Assembly: GCF_018129405.1 (NCBI RefSeq)
Contig: NZ_JAFCLP010000022.1
Span: forward strand, 1 to 64,000
Direction of reading: 5' to 3'
From: Bradyrhizobium iriomotense
GTDB taxonomy: Bacteria; Pseudomonadota; Alphaproteobacteria; Rhizobiales; Xanthobacteraceae
Length of the DNA: 64,000 bases
Below, one piece after another: positions 25,039 through 35,095 of this stretch; the stretch's first letter is position 1; every line of letters begins with the position of its first letter. The notes beneath the pieces are model-generated. The model saw only the letters and a list, made by a program, of their open reading frames with translations. It ran no database searches and was not told the DNA's origin. The position numbers and the translations under genes were made by a program.

Positions 25039-26315
25039 CGGCCGAATCCGCGACGTGGTCCGGCCCTGCCGATCGGCGGGGCGACCGGAAGGGATGGCGG
25101 ACCTGGCGCAACCCGGCCGCGCTGCTCCGGGCGGCAGATGTGCTCGTCATCCTGATCGCGGCATCGCTGCCCTGGTCGACAACGGCGCCTTCGATCTTCG
25201 TCGGGCTCTGGCTGCTCGCGGTGACGCCGACCATCGCCTGGCGCGACTATGCGCGTGAGCTAACGCGCCCGGCGTTCGCCCTGCCCTTCGCACTCCTGCT
25301 GCTCGCGCTTGTTGGCACGCTGTGGTCGGAGGGGGCCTGGGCGGACCGGCTGCATGCGATCAAGCCGGTCGCAAAGCTCGTGCTGATTCCGCCGCTGCTC
25401 TACCATTTCAGCCGGTCCGAGCGCGGCTTCCACGTCTGCATCGCCTTTCTCGCCTCCTGCGCGCTGCTTGCCGTGTTCTCCTGGATCGTGCTGCTCAACC
25501 CGGCCTGGAAGATCACCGCGACGGCGTCGTCAGGCGTGCCCGTCAAGAACTACATCGACCAGAGCCAGGAGTTCACGCTGTGCGCCTTTGCGCTTGCGCT
25601 GCCGACGCTGACTTTCTGGCGCGGCGGACGCGCGGTCGCAACTCTCGTCTGCATGGCATTGATCCTGCTGTTCGTCACCAACATGGTGTTCGTCGCCGCG
25701 GCCCGTACCGCCCTGCTCTGCATCGCAGTGCTGCTCGCCCTGTTTGCGTGGGAGCATCTGAACCGGCGGGCGACGCTGGTCCTGCTTGCGGGTGCGGTCT
25801 CGGCAAGTGCGCTGGCCTGGACGACGTCGCCCTATCTGCGCCAGCGCATCACCGACATCGCAATCGAATACCGCCACGGCCATGAGGACATCAGCCACGC
25901 CTCGACCGCGCAGCGGTTGACCTATTGGCGCAAGGCGCTCCACGCCTTCACCGAGGCGCCTCTGATCGGCCACGGCACCGGCTCGATCAAGCGCCAGTTC
26001 GAGCGCGCCGCCGCCAGCGAAAGCAGCCTCGCGGCCGAGGTCGTCAGCAACCCGCACAACCAGACCCTCAACGTCGCGATGCAATGGGGGCTTTTGGGCG
26101 TCGTCCTGCTCTACGCCATGTGGATCGCCCATCTTCGCCTGTTCCTGGGCGAAGGCCTTGCCGCCTGGATCGGCCTCGCCGCTGTCGTGCAGAACATCGC
26201 GAGCTCGCTGCTCAACTCGCATCTGTTCGATTTCCACGAGGGCTGGATGTATGTGCTCGGTGTCGGCGTTGTCGGCGGCATGGTCCTGAAGGCCAAGGCC
26301 AGCAGTCAGAAGTGA
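25035..26315 (+). CDS. O-antigen ligase/polymerase family membrane protein (WaaL/Wzy-like)
   Basis: A 426-residue protein with about eleven membrane segments, from the ATG at 25035 that overlaps the previous stop. The long periplasmic loop after the middle helices contains RLTYWRKALHAFTEAPLIGH and the conserved Asn-His region SNPHNQTLNVAMQWGLLG, which mark the WaaL/Wzy superfamily (PF04932-like). Members join undecaprenyl-linked glycans to lipid A core, or polymerise them. As last gene of this export operon a ligase role is more likely, but polymerase cannot be excluded. Its stop codon directly abuts the stop of the convergent LivK-type gene. Confidence 0.88.
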   Translation: MTAESATWSGPADRRGDRKGWRTWRNPAALLRAADVLVILIAASLPWSTTAPSIFVGLWLLAVTPTIAWRDYARELTRPAFALPFALLLLALVGTLWSEGAWADRLHAIKPVAKLVLIPPLLYHFSRSERGFHVCIAFLASCALLAVFSWIVLLNPAWKITATASSGVPVKNYIDQSQEFTLCAFALALPTLTFWRGGRAVATLVCMALILLFVTNMVFVAAARTALLCIAVLLALFAWEHLNRRATLVLLAGAVSASALAWTTSPYLRQRITDIAIEYRHGHEDISHASTAQRLTYWRKALHAFTEAPLIGHGTGSIKRQFERAAASESSLAAEVVSNPHNQTLNVAMQWGLLGVVLLYAMWIAHLRLFLGEGLAAWIGLAAVVQNIASSLLNSHLFDFHEGWMYVLGVGVVGGMVLKAKASSQK

Positions 26316-27551
26316 CTACTGGCTGCGCTCGTGGCCGACCTCGCCGGTGATGACGTCGCCGAACAGCTCCCAGGCCTGCCCATTGAAGCGCATCAGCTGC
26401 ATCTGCTCGATCGGGAAATAGTCGTCGGGCGAAGTGTTGACCATGATGCCCGGCAGCATCAGGTCGGCGTGGAAGTTCTTCAGGTTGGCGGCCTGCTTCA
26501 TGACGTTCTCGCGGGTGAGATTGTCGCCGCACTGCTTCAGGACCTGGGTCATCGCCTCGGCCTGAACATAGCCATAGACGTTGTTGGAGTTGGTCTTGTC
26601 CCCGTCAGGATAATACTTGTCCATGAACGCGCGCCAGTTGATCACGGCTGGATCCTTATCCCAGGTCGGATCGGTTGGGTCTTTCAAATAGATCGTCGAG
26701 ATGATGTCCTTGGAATAGTCGAGCCCGGCGGGCTTGAGCACCGAGGCGACGGAGGTCGCGGTGTTGGCGAGAAAGAATTTCGGCTTCCAGCCGAGCTCGC
26801 CGACCTTCCGGATCGCCTGCGCCGAGCCTTTCGGCGCGGCCCATGAGAAGAAGATGTCGGCGCCGGAATCGTGCAGGGCGACGATCTGCGAGTCGATCGA
26901 GGGATCGCTGACCTCGTAGGATTTGTCGGCGATGATCATACTCGCCTTGTCCCCGAGCCCGTCCTTCAGGCCCTTGAACTGGTCCTTGCCGGCATCGTCA
27001 TTCTGCCAGAACACAGCGATCTTGCCGTTCGGAAAATTGTCGCGGATGTACTTTGCGTAGATCCGCCCCTCGCTCTGGTAGTTCGGCTGGAAACCCATGG
27101 TCCACGGGAAATTCTTGGGGTCGCCGAACTTGGTTCCGCCGGAGGCGACGAAGAGCTGCGGCACCTTCTTGGCATTCATGTATTTCATGATCGCGGAATT
27201 CGAGGGCGTGCCGAGCGCCTGGAAGATCAGGAGGACCTCGTCGCTCTCGACCAGCTTGCGCGCCTGCTCGATCGCCTTCGGCGGGGAATAGGCATCGTCA
27301 TAGCTGATGAAGTTGATCTTGCGCCCGTTGATGCCGCCCTGGTCGTTGATCATCTTGAAGAAGGCGGCCTCGGTCTTGCCGATCACGCCATAGGACGACG
27401 CCGGCCCGCTATAGGGCATGATGTTGCCGATCCTGATTTCGGTGTCGGAAGCGCCGGGGTCGTATTTTTTCTGCGCCGAGGCCGGTGTCGTGACCAGCAC
27501 TGCGGCAGCAAGCAGGACGAGGGCAGCAAGGCTTGCGCGACGACCCGGCAT
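26316..27551 (-). CDS. ABC transporter substrate-binding protein, LivK type
   Basis: A 411-residue periplasmic binding protein with a signal peptide ending ASA before QKKYD. The two-lobe Peripla_BP_6 fold is seen from IRIGNIMPYSGPASSYG and GGINGRKINFISYDD, normal for branched-chain amino-acid or amide binding proteins. The ligand is not predictable. No liv permease or ATPase genes are adjacent, so it is an orphan binding protein, a common situation in Bradyrhizobium. It converges on the ligase gene with no intergenic bases between the stop codons. Confidence 0.92.
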   Translation of the reverse strand: MPGRRASLAALVLLAAAVLVTTPASAQKKYDPGASDTEIRIGNIMPYSGPASSYGVIGKTEAAFFKMINDQGGINGRKINFISYDDAYSPPKAIEQARKLVESDEVLLIFQALGTPSNSAIMKYMNAKKVPQLFVASGGTKFGDPKNFPWTMGFQPNYQSEGRIYAKYIRDNFPNGKIAVFWQNDDAGKDQFKGLKDGLGDKASMIIADKSYEVSDPSIDSQIVALHDSGADIFFSWAAPKGSAQAIRKVGELGWKPKFFLANTATSVASVLKPAGLDYSKDIISTIYLKDPTDPTWDKDPAVINWRAFMDKYYPDGDKTNSNNVYGYVQAEAMTQVLKQCGDNLTRENVMKQAANLKNFHADLMLPGIMVNTSPDDYFPIEQMQLMRFNGQAWELFGDVITGEVGHERSQ

Positions 27552-27659
27552 TGGTCTCTCCCCTATGTTTTGCAGTCTTGTTTTGTCGGGAGTGTCGCAA
27601 GCAGGCTTGCCGCTGGCAAGCGGCGTGATTTTCCGCGAGGTGAAACGTTGGTGCGGAAC

Positions 27660-28570
27660 TTACGCGACGCGACGCAGCAAACCGAGCGCGCGCCCGTCAA
27701 TCACCAGCAACGCGCTGCCGATGACGATGGCACCCGCGATCTCGCGCATGGAGATCGGCTCGCCCAGCACCAGCCAGCCCAGCAGGATGGCGGTGACGGG
27801 AATGAGCAGCGTCACCAGCATGACATTGGTCGCGCCCGAGCGCCGGATGATCTGGAAGAAGACCATGTAGGCCAGCGCCGTTGAAAGCGCGGCGAGGCTA
27901 AGCACCGCGAGCCAGGTCGCGACGCCCGGCATCGGCAGACGCCACGGCTGCTCGACCACGCCGGCGACGACCGCCATCATCAGCGTGGACGCCATCAGTT
28001 GGAATGTAGCGGTGCCAATCGGCGGAGAATCCTTCAACAGCCGCCGCGCCGCCAGTGCCGCAAAGCCGTAGCTGAAGGCCCCGCCGAGGCAAAGCAGGAT
28101 GCCGAGCCCCTGCCCCTGCCTCGTCTCGATGCCCCATCCGCGCAGAATGACCACGCCGAGAAGCCCCAGCGCAACGCCGGCCAGGCGCCGCATCTGCAAG
28201 GTCTCCTCACCAGCGCCGGCCATGACGATCACCGTGAACAGCGGCGTGGTGGCATTCAGGATCGACGCCAGTCCGCTCGGAATGAAGGTCTGGCCGATCA
28301 CGATCAGCGAGAACGGATGACATTGTTGAGCAGTCCGATCGCGAAGAACGGCTTCCAGCCGGCCGTTCCCTTGGGAAGGCCGATGCCTTGTGCGCGCAGC
28401 AGCGGAAACAGAATGACGGCGCCGAGCGCGACGCGCAAGAACACCAGCGTCAGCGGCGGCAATTCCCGCAAGGCCGCGCCGTTGAAGAAGAACGAGCCGC
28501 CCCAGAGGACGGAGAGCACCGCGAGCAGCGACCAGTCTCGCGCGTCGATCCGGTTGTCTTTCGCAGGCAT
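27660..28570 (-). pseudogene. EamA/DMT-family transporter, disrupted by a -1 frameshift
   Basis: The N-terminal 85 residues (MPAKDNRIDARDWSLLAVLS onward) read in one frame and end at LLNNVI followed by a premature stop. The remaining two thirds (FSLIVIGQTFIPSGLASILN onward to LGLLRRVA) read in another frame. Adding one G at 28315-28316 restores LLNNVIPFSLIVIGQ and a normal ten-helix EamA transporter of about 303 residues. The protein would be a drug/metabolite exporter. Either this is a recent inactivating deletion in a run of G, or a sequencing error. Both halves otherwise look well conserved. Confidence 0.85.
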
Positions 28571-28708
28571 GGCGTCTCACATCGGTGATCCGACCTGCCG
28601 CCTAAGCCAGCGCTGCAGGCAAAGCCACCCGATCTCCGATGAAATTTGGAATTCCCGCGTGCGGAAGAGATGGGGCAAACACGGCTGCCCCATATGGATG
28701 TGCCCGGC

Positions 28709-29590
28709 TTAAGACGACTTCTTCGGCCGCGACACCAGCTCGATCATCCTGCCTTCATCGTCATCCGGAATCACCGCTTTCGCCTGCGCGTAGGCCTCGA
28801 CCGCGGCGCGCGCGACCAGCGGCTTGCCGGCCAGGAGACTCTCGGCGAGCTTGACGGCATAGGCGGCATCCTTGTGCCGCAGCGCCGCGGTGAAGGTCGC
28901 GCCGGAAAAATCGCGGGCGACCATGCGCTTGGAGTGACGCTGCACCTGGGGGCTCGCGGTGACGCCCGCCTGGATCGATTCCAGCACGAGGTTCATGTCG
29001 AGCCCGGCCTGCTCGGCGATGGCAAGGCCCTCGGCCAGGCCGGCGATCTGGATCGCGCCCATGAGATTGTTGATGAGCTTGTAGACCGTACCGGAGCCGA
29101 CTGCGCCGAAATGGCGGATGGTCGAGCCGATCGGTTCGAGGAACGGGCGCGCGCGTTCGAGATCGGCGGCATCGGCGCCGGCGAGCAGCGTGAGCTTTCC
29201 GGCGGCTGCCGCATCGGGCAAGCCCGTCACGGGACAGTCGATGTAGATGAGCCCGCGCGCGTTGAGTTCGCGGCCCATCTCGCGGGCATGGTCATAGGAG
29301 ACGGTGGAGCATTCGATCGCGATGGTGCCGGCCTTCGCCGTCTTCGCCGCGCCATCGGGCCCAAGCCAGACCGCGCGCGAGGCCTCGTCGTCGGCAACCA
29401 TGGTCACGACCGCATCGGCATCGATCGCGGCGTCCTCAGGCGAGGTCGCCCAATGCGCGCCGCGGGCGATCAGGTCTTCCGCCTTGGGCTTGCTGCGATT
29501 CCACAGCGTCACCGTGAAGCCGGCATCGAGATAACGGCCGGCCATGCCGTGGCCCATCCGTCCAAGCCCGATGAAGGCGACGCGGGGCAT
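28709..29590 (-). CDS. NAD(P)-dependent oxidoreductase, 3-hydroxyisobutyrate dehydrogenase family
   Basis: A 293-residue beta-hydroxyacid dehydrogenase. The Rossmann motif is FIGLGRMGHGMAGRY at the N-terminus; an Asn-Arg pair (NRSKPKAE) after the second strand suggests NADP preference. The substrate loop is DCPVTGLPDAAAAGKLTLLA and the catalytic lysine is K171 in GSGTVYKLINNLM. Family members act on 3-hydroxyisobutyrate, tartronate semialdehyde, glyoxylate or succinate semialdehyde; the exact substrate is open. It ends the prfB transcript unit: its start at 29590 is adjacent to the prfB stop at 29592. Confidence 0.9.
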   Translation of the reverse strand: MPRVAFIGLGRMGHGMAGRYLDAGFTVTLWNRSKPKAEDLIARGAHWATSPEDAAIDADAVVTMVADDEASRAVWLGPDGAAKTAKAGTIAIECSTVSYDHAREMGRELNARGLIYIDCPVTGLPDAAAAGKLTLLAGADAADLERARPFLEPIGSTIRHFGAVGSGTVYKLINNLMGAIQIAGLAEGLAIAEQAGLDMNLVLESIQAGVTASPQVQRHSKRMVARDFSGATFTAALRHKDAAYAVKLAESLLAGKPLVARAAVEAYAQAKAVIPDDDEGRMIELVSRPKKSS

Positions 29591-29591
29591 G

Positions 29592-30723
<1,132 letters not shown>

Positions 30724-30739
30724 GACGTTCTCTGGTCTG

Positions 30740-30788
30740 GCGCATGATCCGGGAAAGTGTGCAGCGGTTTCCCGAAAAGATCATGCGC
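30740..30788. repeat. Dispersed palindromic repeat of a second type
   Basis: A 49-bp inverted repeat with perfect outer arms GCGCATGATC (30740-30749) and GATCATGCGC (30779-30788) and an inner pairing of CGGGAAA with TTTCCCG. From memory this kind of element is widespread in Bradyrhizobium and Rhodopseudomonas intergenic DNA. It sits between the PBP1A and prfB genes. Confidence 0.75.
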
Positions 30789-30887
30789 AAAAAAACTAAA
30801 GCGCGATAACTCGTCGCGCGTTGGGGGATGTAACGGCGGCGGCGCGAAAGCGCAACCGCCCCCCTCGCCCGTATCAGGCGTTATCCG

Positions 30888-33398
30888 CTACCACAGCCCG
30901 CCGGTGCCCGGCCGGATGAGGAAGCCGGAATCCGGCTGCTGCTGCTGCGACGCCGGGATGCCGACGCGCCCATCGGCGTCGGCCACGCCGATGACCGAAT
31001 AATTATCCGGTGGCGCCGTGCCCGGCTTGAAGGCTTCGAGGATGGTTCCGCCGGTCTCGCCGGGGCCGGCACGCATACCGGTCTTGGCGACGACGCGGAC
31101 GAGCTTGATGCCGGCGGGCACCTTGAACGGAACAGCGGGCTTGTCGGCGAGCGCGAGCTTGAGGAAATCGCGCGCGATGGGCGCAGCCAGATGGCCGCCG
31201 GTCGCGGCGTTGCCCTTACCGAGCGCACGCGGCTTGTCGTAGCCCATATAGATCGCGACGGCGACGTCGGGCGAGAAACCGACGAACCAGGCGTCCTTGG
31301 CCTCGTTGGTGGTGCCGGTCTTGCCGGCGATCGGCTTGCCGACCTCCTTGACCACGGTCGCGGTACCGGCCTGCACGACGCCTTCCATCAGCTCGGTGAT
31401 CTGATAGGCGGTCATGGAGTCCAGCACCTGCTCGCGGCGGTCGATCAGCTGCGGTTCGGGCTGGTTCTTCCACCCGCCCGGTGCGTCGCAGCCGCGGCAT
31501 TCGCGCTGGTCGTGCTTGAAGATGGTGCGGCCGTAACGGTCCTGGATACGGTCGATCAGGGTCGGCTTCACGCGGCGGCCGCCATTGGCGAGCATCGAAT
31601 AGGCCGTGACCATGCGCATCGCCGTGGTCTCGCCGGCGCCGAGCGCGTAGGAGAGATAGTTCGGCAGCTCGTCATAGACGCCGAAGCGGCGGGCATATTC
31701 GCCGATCAGGGGCATGCCGATATCCTGCGCGAGGCGCACCGTCACGGTGTTGAGCGACTGCCGCAGCGCGTTGCGCAGTGTCACCGGCCCCTGGAACTTG
31801 CCCGAGGAGAAGTTTTCCGGCCGCCATACGCCGGCACCCTGGCCCTGGTCGATTTCGATCGGCGCGTCGAGCACGACGGTCGAGGGCGTGTAGCCGTTGT
31901 CGAGCGCGGCCGAATAGACGATCGGTTTGAACGACGAACCCGGCTGCCGGTAGGCCTGCGTAGCGCGGTTGAACTGGCTCTGGTCGAACGAGAAGCCGCC
32001 GACCATCGCGAGCACGCGGCCGGTCCAGGGATCCATCACCACCATCGCGCCGGACACTTCGGGGATCTGGCGCAGCCGGTACTGACCTTCGACCGGCTGT
32101 CCTTCCTTGGTGTAGAGCGGATCGGCATAGATCACGTCGCCGGGCGCAAGCACCTGCGCCACCGACGTCGGTGTCTTGCCCTTGGCGTTGCCCTGGGCCG
32201 CCCTTGCCCAGCGCACGCCGTCGAGCGTGACGAGGCCGGTCTCGCGCTGCTTGCTCACGGCACCGCCGAGCTCGCGGCTCGGCTGGAAGCCGATGCGCGC
32301 CGACTGGTCGCTGGTCTCCAGCACCACCGCCATGCGCCATGGCGAGATGTCCGACAGCGACTTGATCTCGGCGAGCTTCACGCCCCAGTCGCCCGAGATA
32401 TCGAGCTTGTTCATGGCGCCGCGATAGCCCTGCTGCTCGTCATAGTTCACGAGGCCCGAGACCATGGTCTTGCGCGCCATGACCTGGATCTTGGGATCGA
32501 GCGTGGTGCGGACGGAGAGACCGCCCTCGTACAGCTTCTTCTCGCCATAGCGCTCGAAGATGTCGCGGCGGACCTCCTCGGCGAAATATTCGCCGGCGAA
32601 GGTGTGGGCACCGTTGGAACGGTTGGTCACGGCCAGCGGCTCCTTGCGCGCCTTGTCGGCGTCGGCCTGCTTGATCCAGCCGTTCTCCAGGAGACGGTCG
32701 ATGACGTAGTTGCGGCGCTCGACGGCGCGGTCGCGGTTGCGGACCGGATGCAGCGTCGCCGGCATCTTCGGCAGTGCCGCCAGATAGGACGCTTCCGCCA
32801 CAGTCAGCTCGTTCACCGACTTGTCGAAATAGACCAGCGAGGCAGCCGCGATGCCGTAGGCGCCGAGGCCAAGATAGATCTCATTCAGGTACAGCTCGAG
32901 GATCTTGTCCTTCGAGTAGGTCTTCTCGATGCGCATCGCCAGCAAGGCTTCCTTGATCTTGCGGGCGAAGGAGACCTCGTTGGTCAGCAGGAAGTTCTTG
33001 GCGACCTGCTGGGTGATCGTGGACGCACCCTGCGGACGGCGGTTGGAGCCGTAGTTCTGCAGGTAGAGCAATCCGGCGCGGGCCATGCCGGTGTAGTCGA
33101 TGCCGCCATGCTCGTAGAAATTCTTGTCCTCGGCCGCGAGGAAGGCGTTGATTACGAGCTTCGGCACCGCCTGGATCGGCAGATACAGCCGCCGCTCCTT
33201 GGCGTATTCGCCGAGCAGCGAACCGTCGACCGCGTGCACACGCGTCATCACCGGCGGCTCGTAATCCTGAAGCTGAGAGTAATCCGGCAAGTCCTTGGAG
33301 AAATGCCAGATCAGGCCTGCCACGGCCCCGACACCGACAAGGAACACCACTGTTCCCGCGGCGAACAGGAAGCCCATGAACCGCACCAGCAAGCGCAT
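30888..33398 (-). CDS. mrcA: Penicillin-binding protein 1A (bifunctional)
   Basis: An 836-residue class A PBP that polymerises and cross-links peptidoglycan. One N-terminal membrane anchor (about 8-30) precedes a GT51 transglycosylase domain with catalytic E90 in AAEDKNFYEHGG and the block QGASTITQQVAKNF. The transpeptidase domain has the active Ser in RQPGSSFKPIVY and the KTG box in GKTGTTNEAKDAWFVG. The linker holds the OB-like insertion usual for PBP1A. Length is normal. It lies in the conserved alphaproteobacterial order rne, amiC, PBP1A, prfB. Confidence 0.95.
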   Translation of the reverse strand: MRLLVRFMGFLFAAGTVVFLVGVGAVAGLIWHFSKDLPDYSQLQDYEPPVMTRVHAVDGSLLGEYAKERRLYLPIQAVPKLVINAFLAAEDKNFYEHGGIDYTGMARAGLLYLQNYGSNRRPQGASTITQQVAKNFLLTNEVSFARKIKEALLAMRIEKTYSKDKILELYLNEIYLGLGAYGIAAASLVYFDKSVNELTVAEASYLAALPKMPATLHPVRNRDRAVERRNYVIDRLLENGWIKQADADKARKEPLAVTNRSNGAHTFAGEYFAEEVRRDIFERYGEKKLYEGGLSVRTTLDPKIQVMARKTMVSGLVNYDEQQGYRGAMNKLDISGDWGVKLAEIKSLSDISPWRMAVVLETSDQSARIGFQPSRELGGAVSKQRETGLVTLDGVRWARAAQGNAKGKTPTSVAQVLAPGDVIYADPLYTKEGQPVEGQYRLRQIPEVSGAMVVMDPWTGRVLAMVGGFSFDQSQFNRATQAYRQPGSSFKPIVYSAALDNGYTPSTVVLDAPIEIDQGQGAGVWRPENFSSGKFQGPVTLRNALRQSLNTVTVRLAQDIGMPLIGEYARRFGVYDELPNYLSYALGAGETTAMRMVTAYSMLANGGRRVKPTLIDRIQDRYGRTIFKHDQRECRGCDAPGGWKNQPEPQLIDRREQVLDSMTAYQITELMEGVVQAGTATVVKEVGKPIAGKTGTTNEAKDAWFVGFSPDVAVAIYMGYDKPRALGKGNAATGGHLAAPIARDFLKLALADKPAVPFKVPAGIKLVRVVAKTGMRAGPGETGGTILEAFKPGTAPPDNYSVIGVADADGRVGIPASQQQQPDSGFLIRPGTGGLW

Positions 33399-33650
33399 TA
33401 TGTGTTTATCCGTTCAAACTCTGGATCAGCCCAGTATCAGCCCCATAGGACCTAAAAACTGGCACCCCAAACTGGCGCCAACCTCACGTCGCGAATTCAC
33501 CGGCCTACGCAATCACATCAAGACTGGGCCTAAAGACGCTTGCCGAACGGGATTCTCTCCGATTCCGGAACCCCCTGCGGCATTTTTTATAAAGCGTCCG
33601 CTGTGGCCAAACTAGGGCCTTTGCGGCGGGACGGGAAAACCCTTCTTCAA
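33399..33650. other. Intergenic region between amiC and the PBP1A gene
   Basis: About 250 bp upstream of the PBP1A gene and downstream of the amiC tandem repeats. It is less GC-rich than its neighbours and includes a TTTTTTATAAAG stretch near 33584. I see no gene. It presumably holds the PBP1A promoter, but I cannot place one with confidence. Confidence 0.4.
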
Positions 33651-33765
33651 TTCGACGATCCCCGGGTCGTCAGCTTGACGATCCCAGGGTCGTCAATTCG
33701 ACGATCCCCCGGTCGTCAGTTTGACGATCCCAGGGTCGTCAGTTCGACGATCCCGCGGTCGCCAG
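33651..33765. repeat. Five 23-bp tandem repeats spanning the 3' end of amiC
   Basis: Five head-to-tail 23-bp units (33651, 33674, 33697, 33720, 33743) follow the form TTCGACGATCCC-NGGGTCGTCAG, alternating TTCGACG and YTTGACG variants. The fifth copy is coding and specifies the last residues of AmiC; the stop codon (33739-33741) is at the end of the fourth. Each unit is nearly palindromic and can fold as a hairpin, so the transcript 3' end is a row of hairpins. Confidence 0.9.
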
Positions 33766-35031
33766 CCGCTTGGCCAGGAACCCGTCAATGGCCTGCGCCA
33801 TCGAGCCAACGGCCTTGGACCGCCAGCCCTCGGACACCAGGTGCTCGAGGTCGCCCTTGTTCGAGACATAGCCGATCTCGACCAGCACCGACGGCACGTC
33901 GGGCGCCTTCAGCACCCGGAAACCGGCCGACTTCAGCGGATGCTTGTGCATCCGCACCGTCGACTTCATTTCGCCCATCAGCACATGGGCAAAACGGTTT
34001 GAAAACGTGCGGGTTTCTCGCTGCGTCAGGTCGATCAGGATGTCGGCGACATCGGTCGGCTCCTCCGCGAGGTTGAAGCCGGCGATCGCATCCGCGCGGT
34101 TTTCGGCGTCGGCCAGTCGTTGGGCCTCGGCGTCGGAGGCCTTGTCCGACAGCGTATAGATGGTGGCGCCCTGCGCGTCGCCCTCGGCCCGCGGCAGCGC
34201 GTCGGCATGGATCGAGACGAACAGCGCGGCCTTGAGGTTGCGGGCGACTTTGACCCGGTCATTGAGGGGGATGAAGGTGTCGTCGTCCCGCGTCATCACC
34301 ACGCGATACTTGCCGGCCTTGTCCAGCCGGTCGCGCAGCGCCCGGCCAAAGGCCAGCACCAGGTTCTTCTCGCTCTCGCCGCTCGACTGCGTGCCGTTGT
34401 CGATGCCGCCATGGCCGGGATCGATCACGACGACCGGCCGGCCATCGGCCTTCTGCTGCGCCGTGTCCGGGGCCGCCGCGGGAACAGTTGCAGGCGGTGC
34501 ATCGGCGACCGCAGGCCGCAGGTCGGGGCGGTTTTCGGGGGCGAGCGACTGCACGAAGGCGGTGCGGTCCACCTCCTCCAGCTCGAGCACCAGCCGGGCC
34601 GGCTGGCCGTTGGCCGCCTCCACCACATAGGAATTGGCGATTTTGGCCGGCCCGGTCAGGTCGAACACGATTCGCGAGCCGCCGGGCATGACGAGCCCGT
34701 AGCGGAAGGCCTTGACCAGGCCCCGCCCCGCCGCGCCGGTACCGGCGGGGAGCTGAAAATTGACCTGCGGGACGTCCACCACCACCCGGTACGGGTCGGC
34801 GAGCGTCACGGCGCGGAACGTCACGGTCTGGTCGATGTCGAGGATGAAGCGGGTCTGCTTGCCATCGCCAGCCAGCCGGGCGGCCGAGGCGATTGGAAAA
34901 TTCGACGCCGCAGCAGCGGGTTGCGGCCGACTCTCAGCTGCGCTCAGGCGCGAGGAATCGGCACATGGCAATGCTGCAGCGCACAATAACGCACATCCCA
35001 GCAAGACCCTTTGTTTTGCGCGGCTCGCCAC
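33739..35031 (-). CDS. amiC: N-acetylmuramoyl-L-alanine amidase AmiC-like
   Basis: A 430-residue exported enzyme that removes stem peptides from peptidoglycan during septum splitting. A signal peptide (about residues 1-30) is followed by an AMIN domain for wall targeting (about 45-150, FILDIDQTVTFRAVTLADPY), a Pro/Ala linker and an Amidase_3 catalytic domain (about 200-425). Zinc-site motifs are VVIDPGHGGIDNGTQSSGESE, split across helix and loop, VSIHADALP and the catalytic Glu in VLVEIGYVSN. Its last codons are made from a 23-bp tandem repeat. A CtrA-type box stands about 50 bp upstream. Confidence 0.94.
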   Translation of the reverse strand: MASRAKQRVLLGCALLCAAALPCADSSRLSAAESRPQPAAAASNFPIASAARLAGDGKQTRFILDIDQTVTFRAVTLADPYRVVVDVPQVNFQLPAGTGAAGRGLVKAFRYGLVMPGGSRIVFDLTGPAKIANSYVVEAANGQPARLVLELEEVDRTAFVQSLAPENRPDLRPAVADAPPATVPAAAPDTAQQKADGRPVVVIDPGHGGIDNGTQSSGESEKNLVLAFGRALRDRLDKAGKYRVVMTRDDDTFIPLNDRVKVARNLKAALFVSIHADALPRAEGDAQGATIYTLSDKASDAEAQRLADAENRADAIAGFNLAEEPTDVADILIDLTQRETRTFSNRFAHVLMGEMKSTVRMHKHPLKSAGFRVLKAPDVPSVLVEIGYVSNKGDLEHLVSEGWRSKAVGSMAQAIDGFLAKRLATAGSSN

Positions 35032-35080
35032 CGATTTCCGTGCCTCCGAGCAGCTTGTTTAACGCAATAGAACCGCAGGG

Positions 35081-35095
35081 TTAATCGATCCTTAA
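35081..35095 (-). promoter_or_regulatory. CtrA-type binding site (TTAA-N7-TTAA) upstream of amiC
   Basis: TTAATCGATCCTTAA at 35081-35095 matches the TTAA-N7-TTAA consensus of the alphaproteobacterial cell-cycle regulator CtrA exactly. It is 50 bp upstream of the amiC start. Control of a division amidase by CtrA would be biologically sensible; binding is inferred, not shown. Confidence 0.5.

Noticed and set aside
33651-33765. CRISPR array
   Set aside because: Units are directly adjacent 23-mers with no spacers and no cas genes nearby, so it is a tandem repeat.
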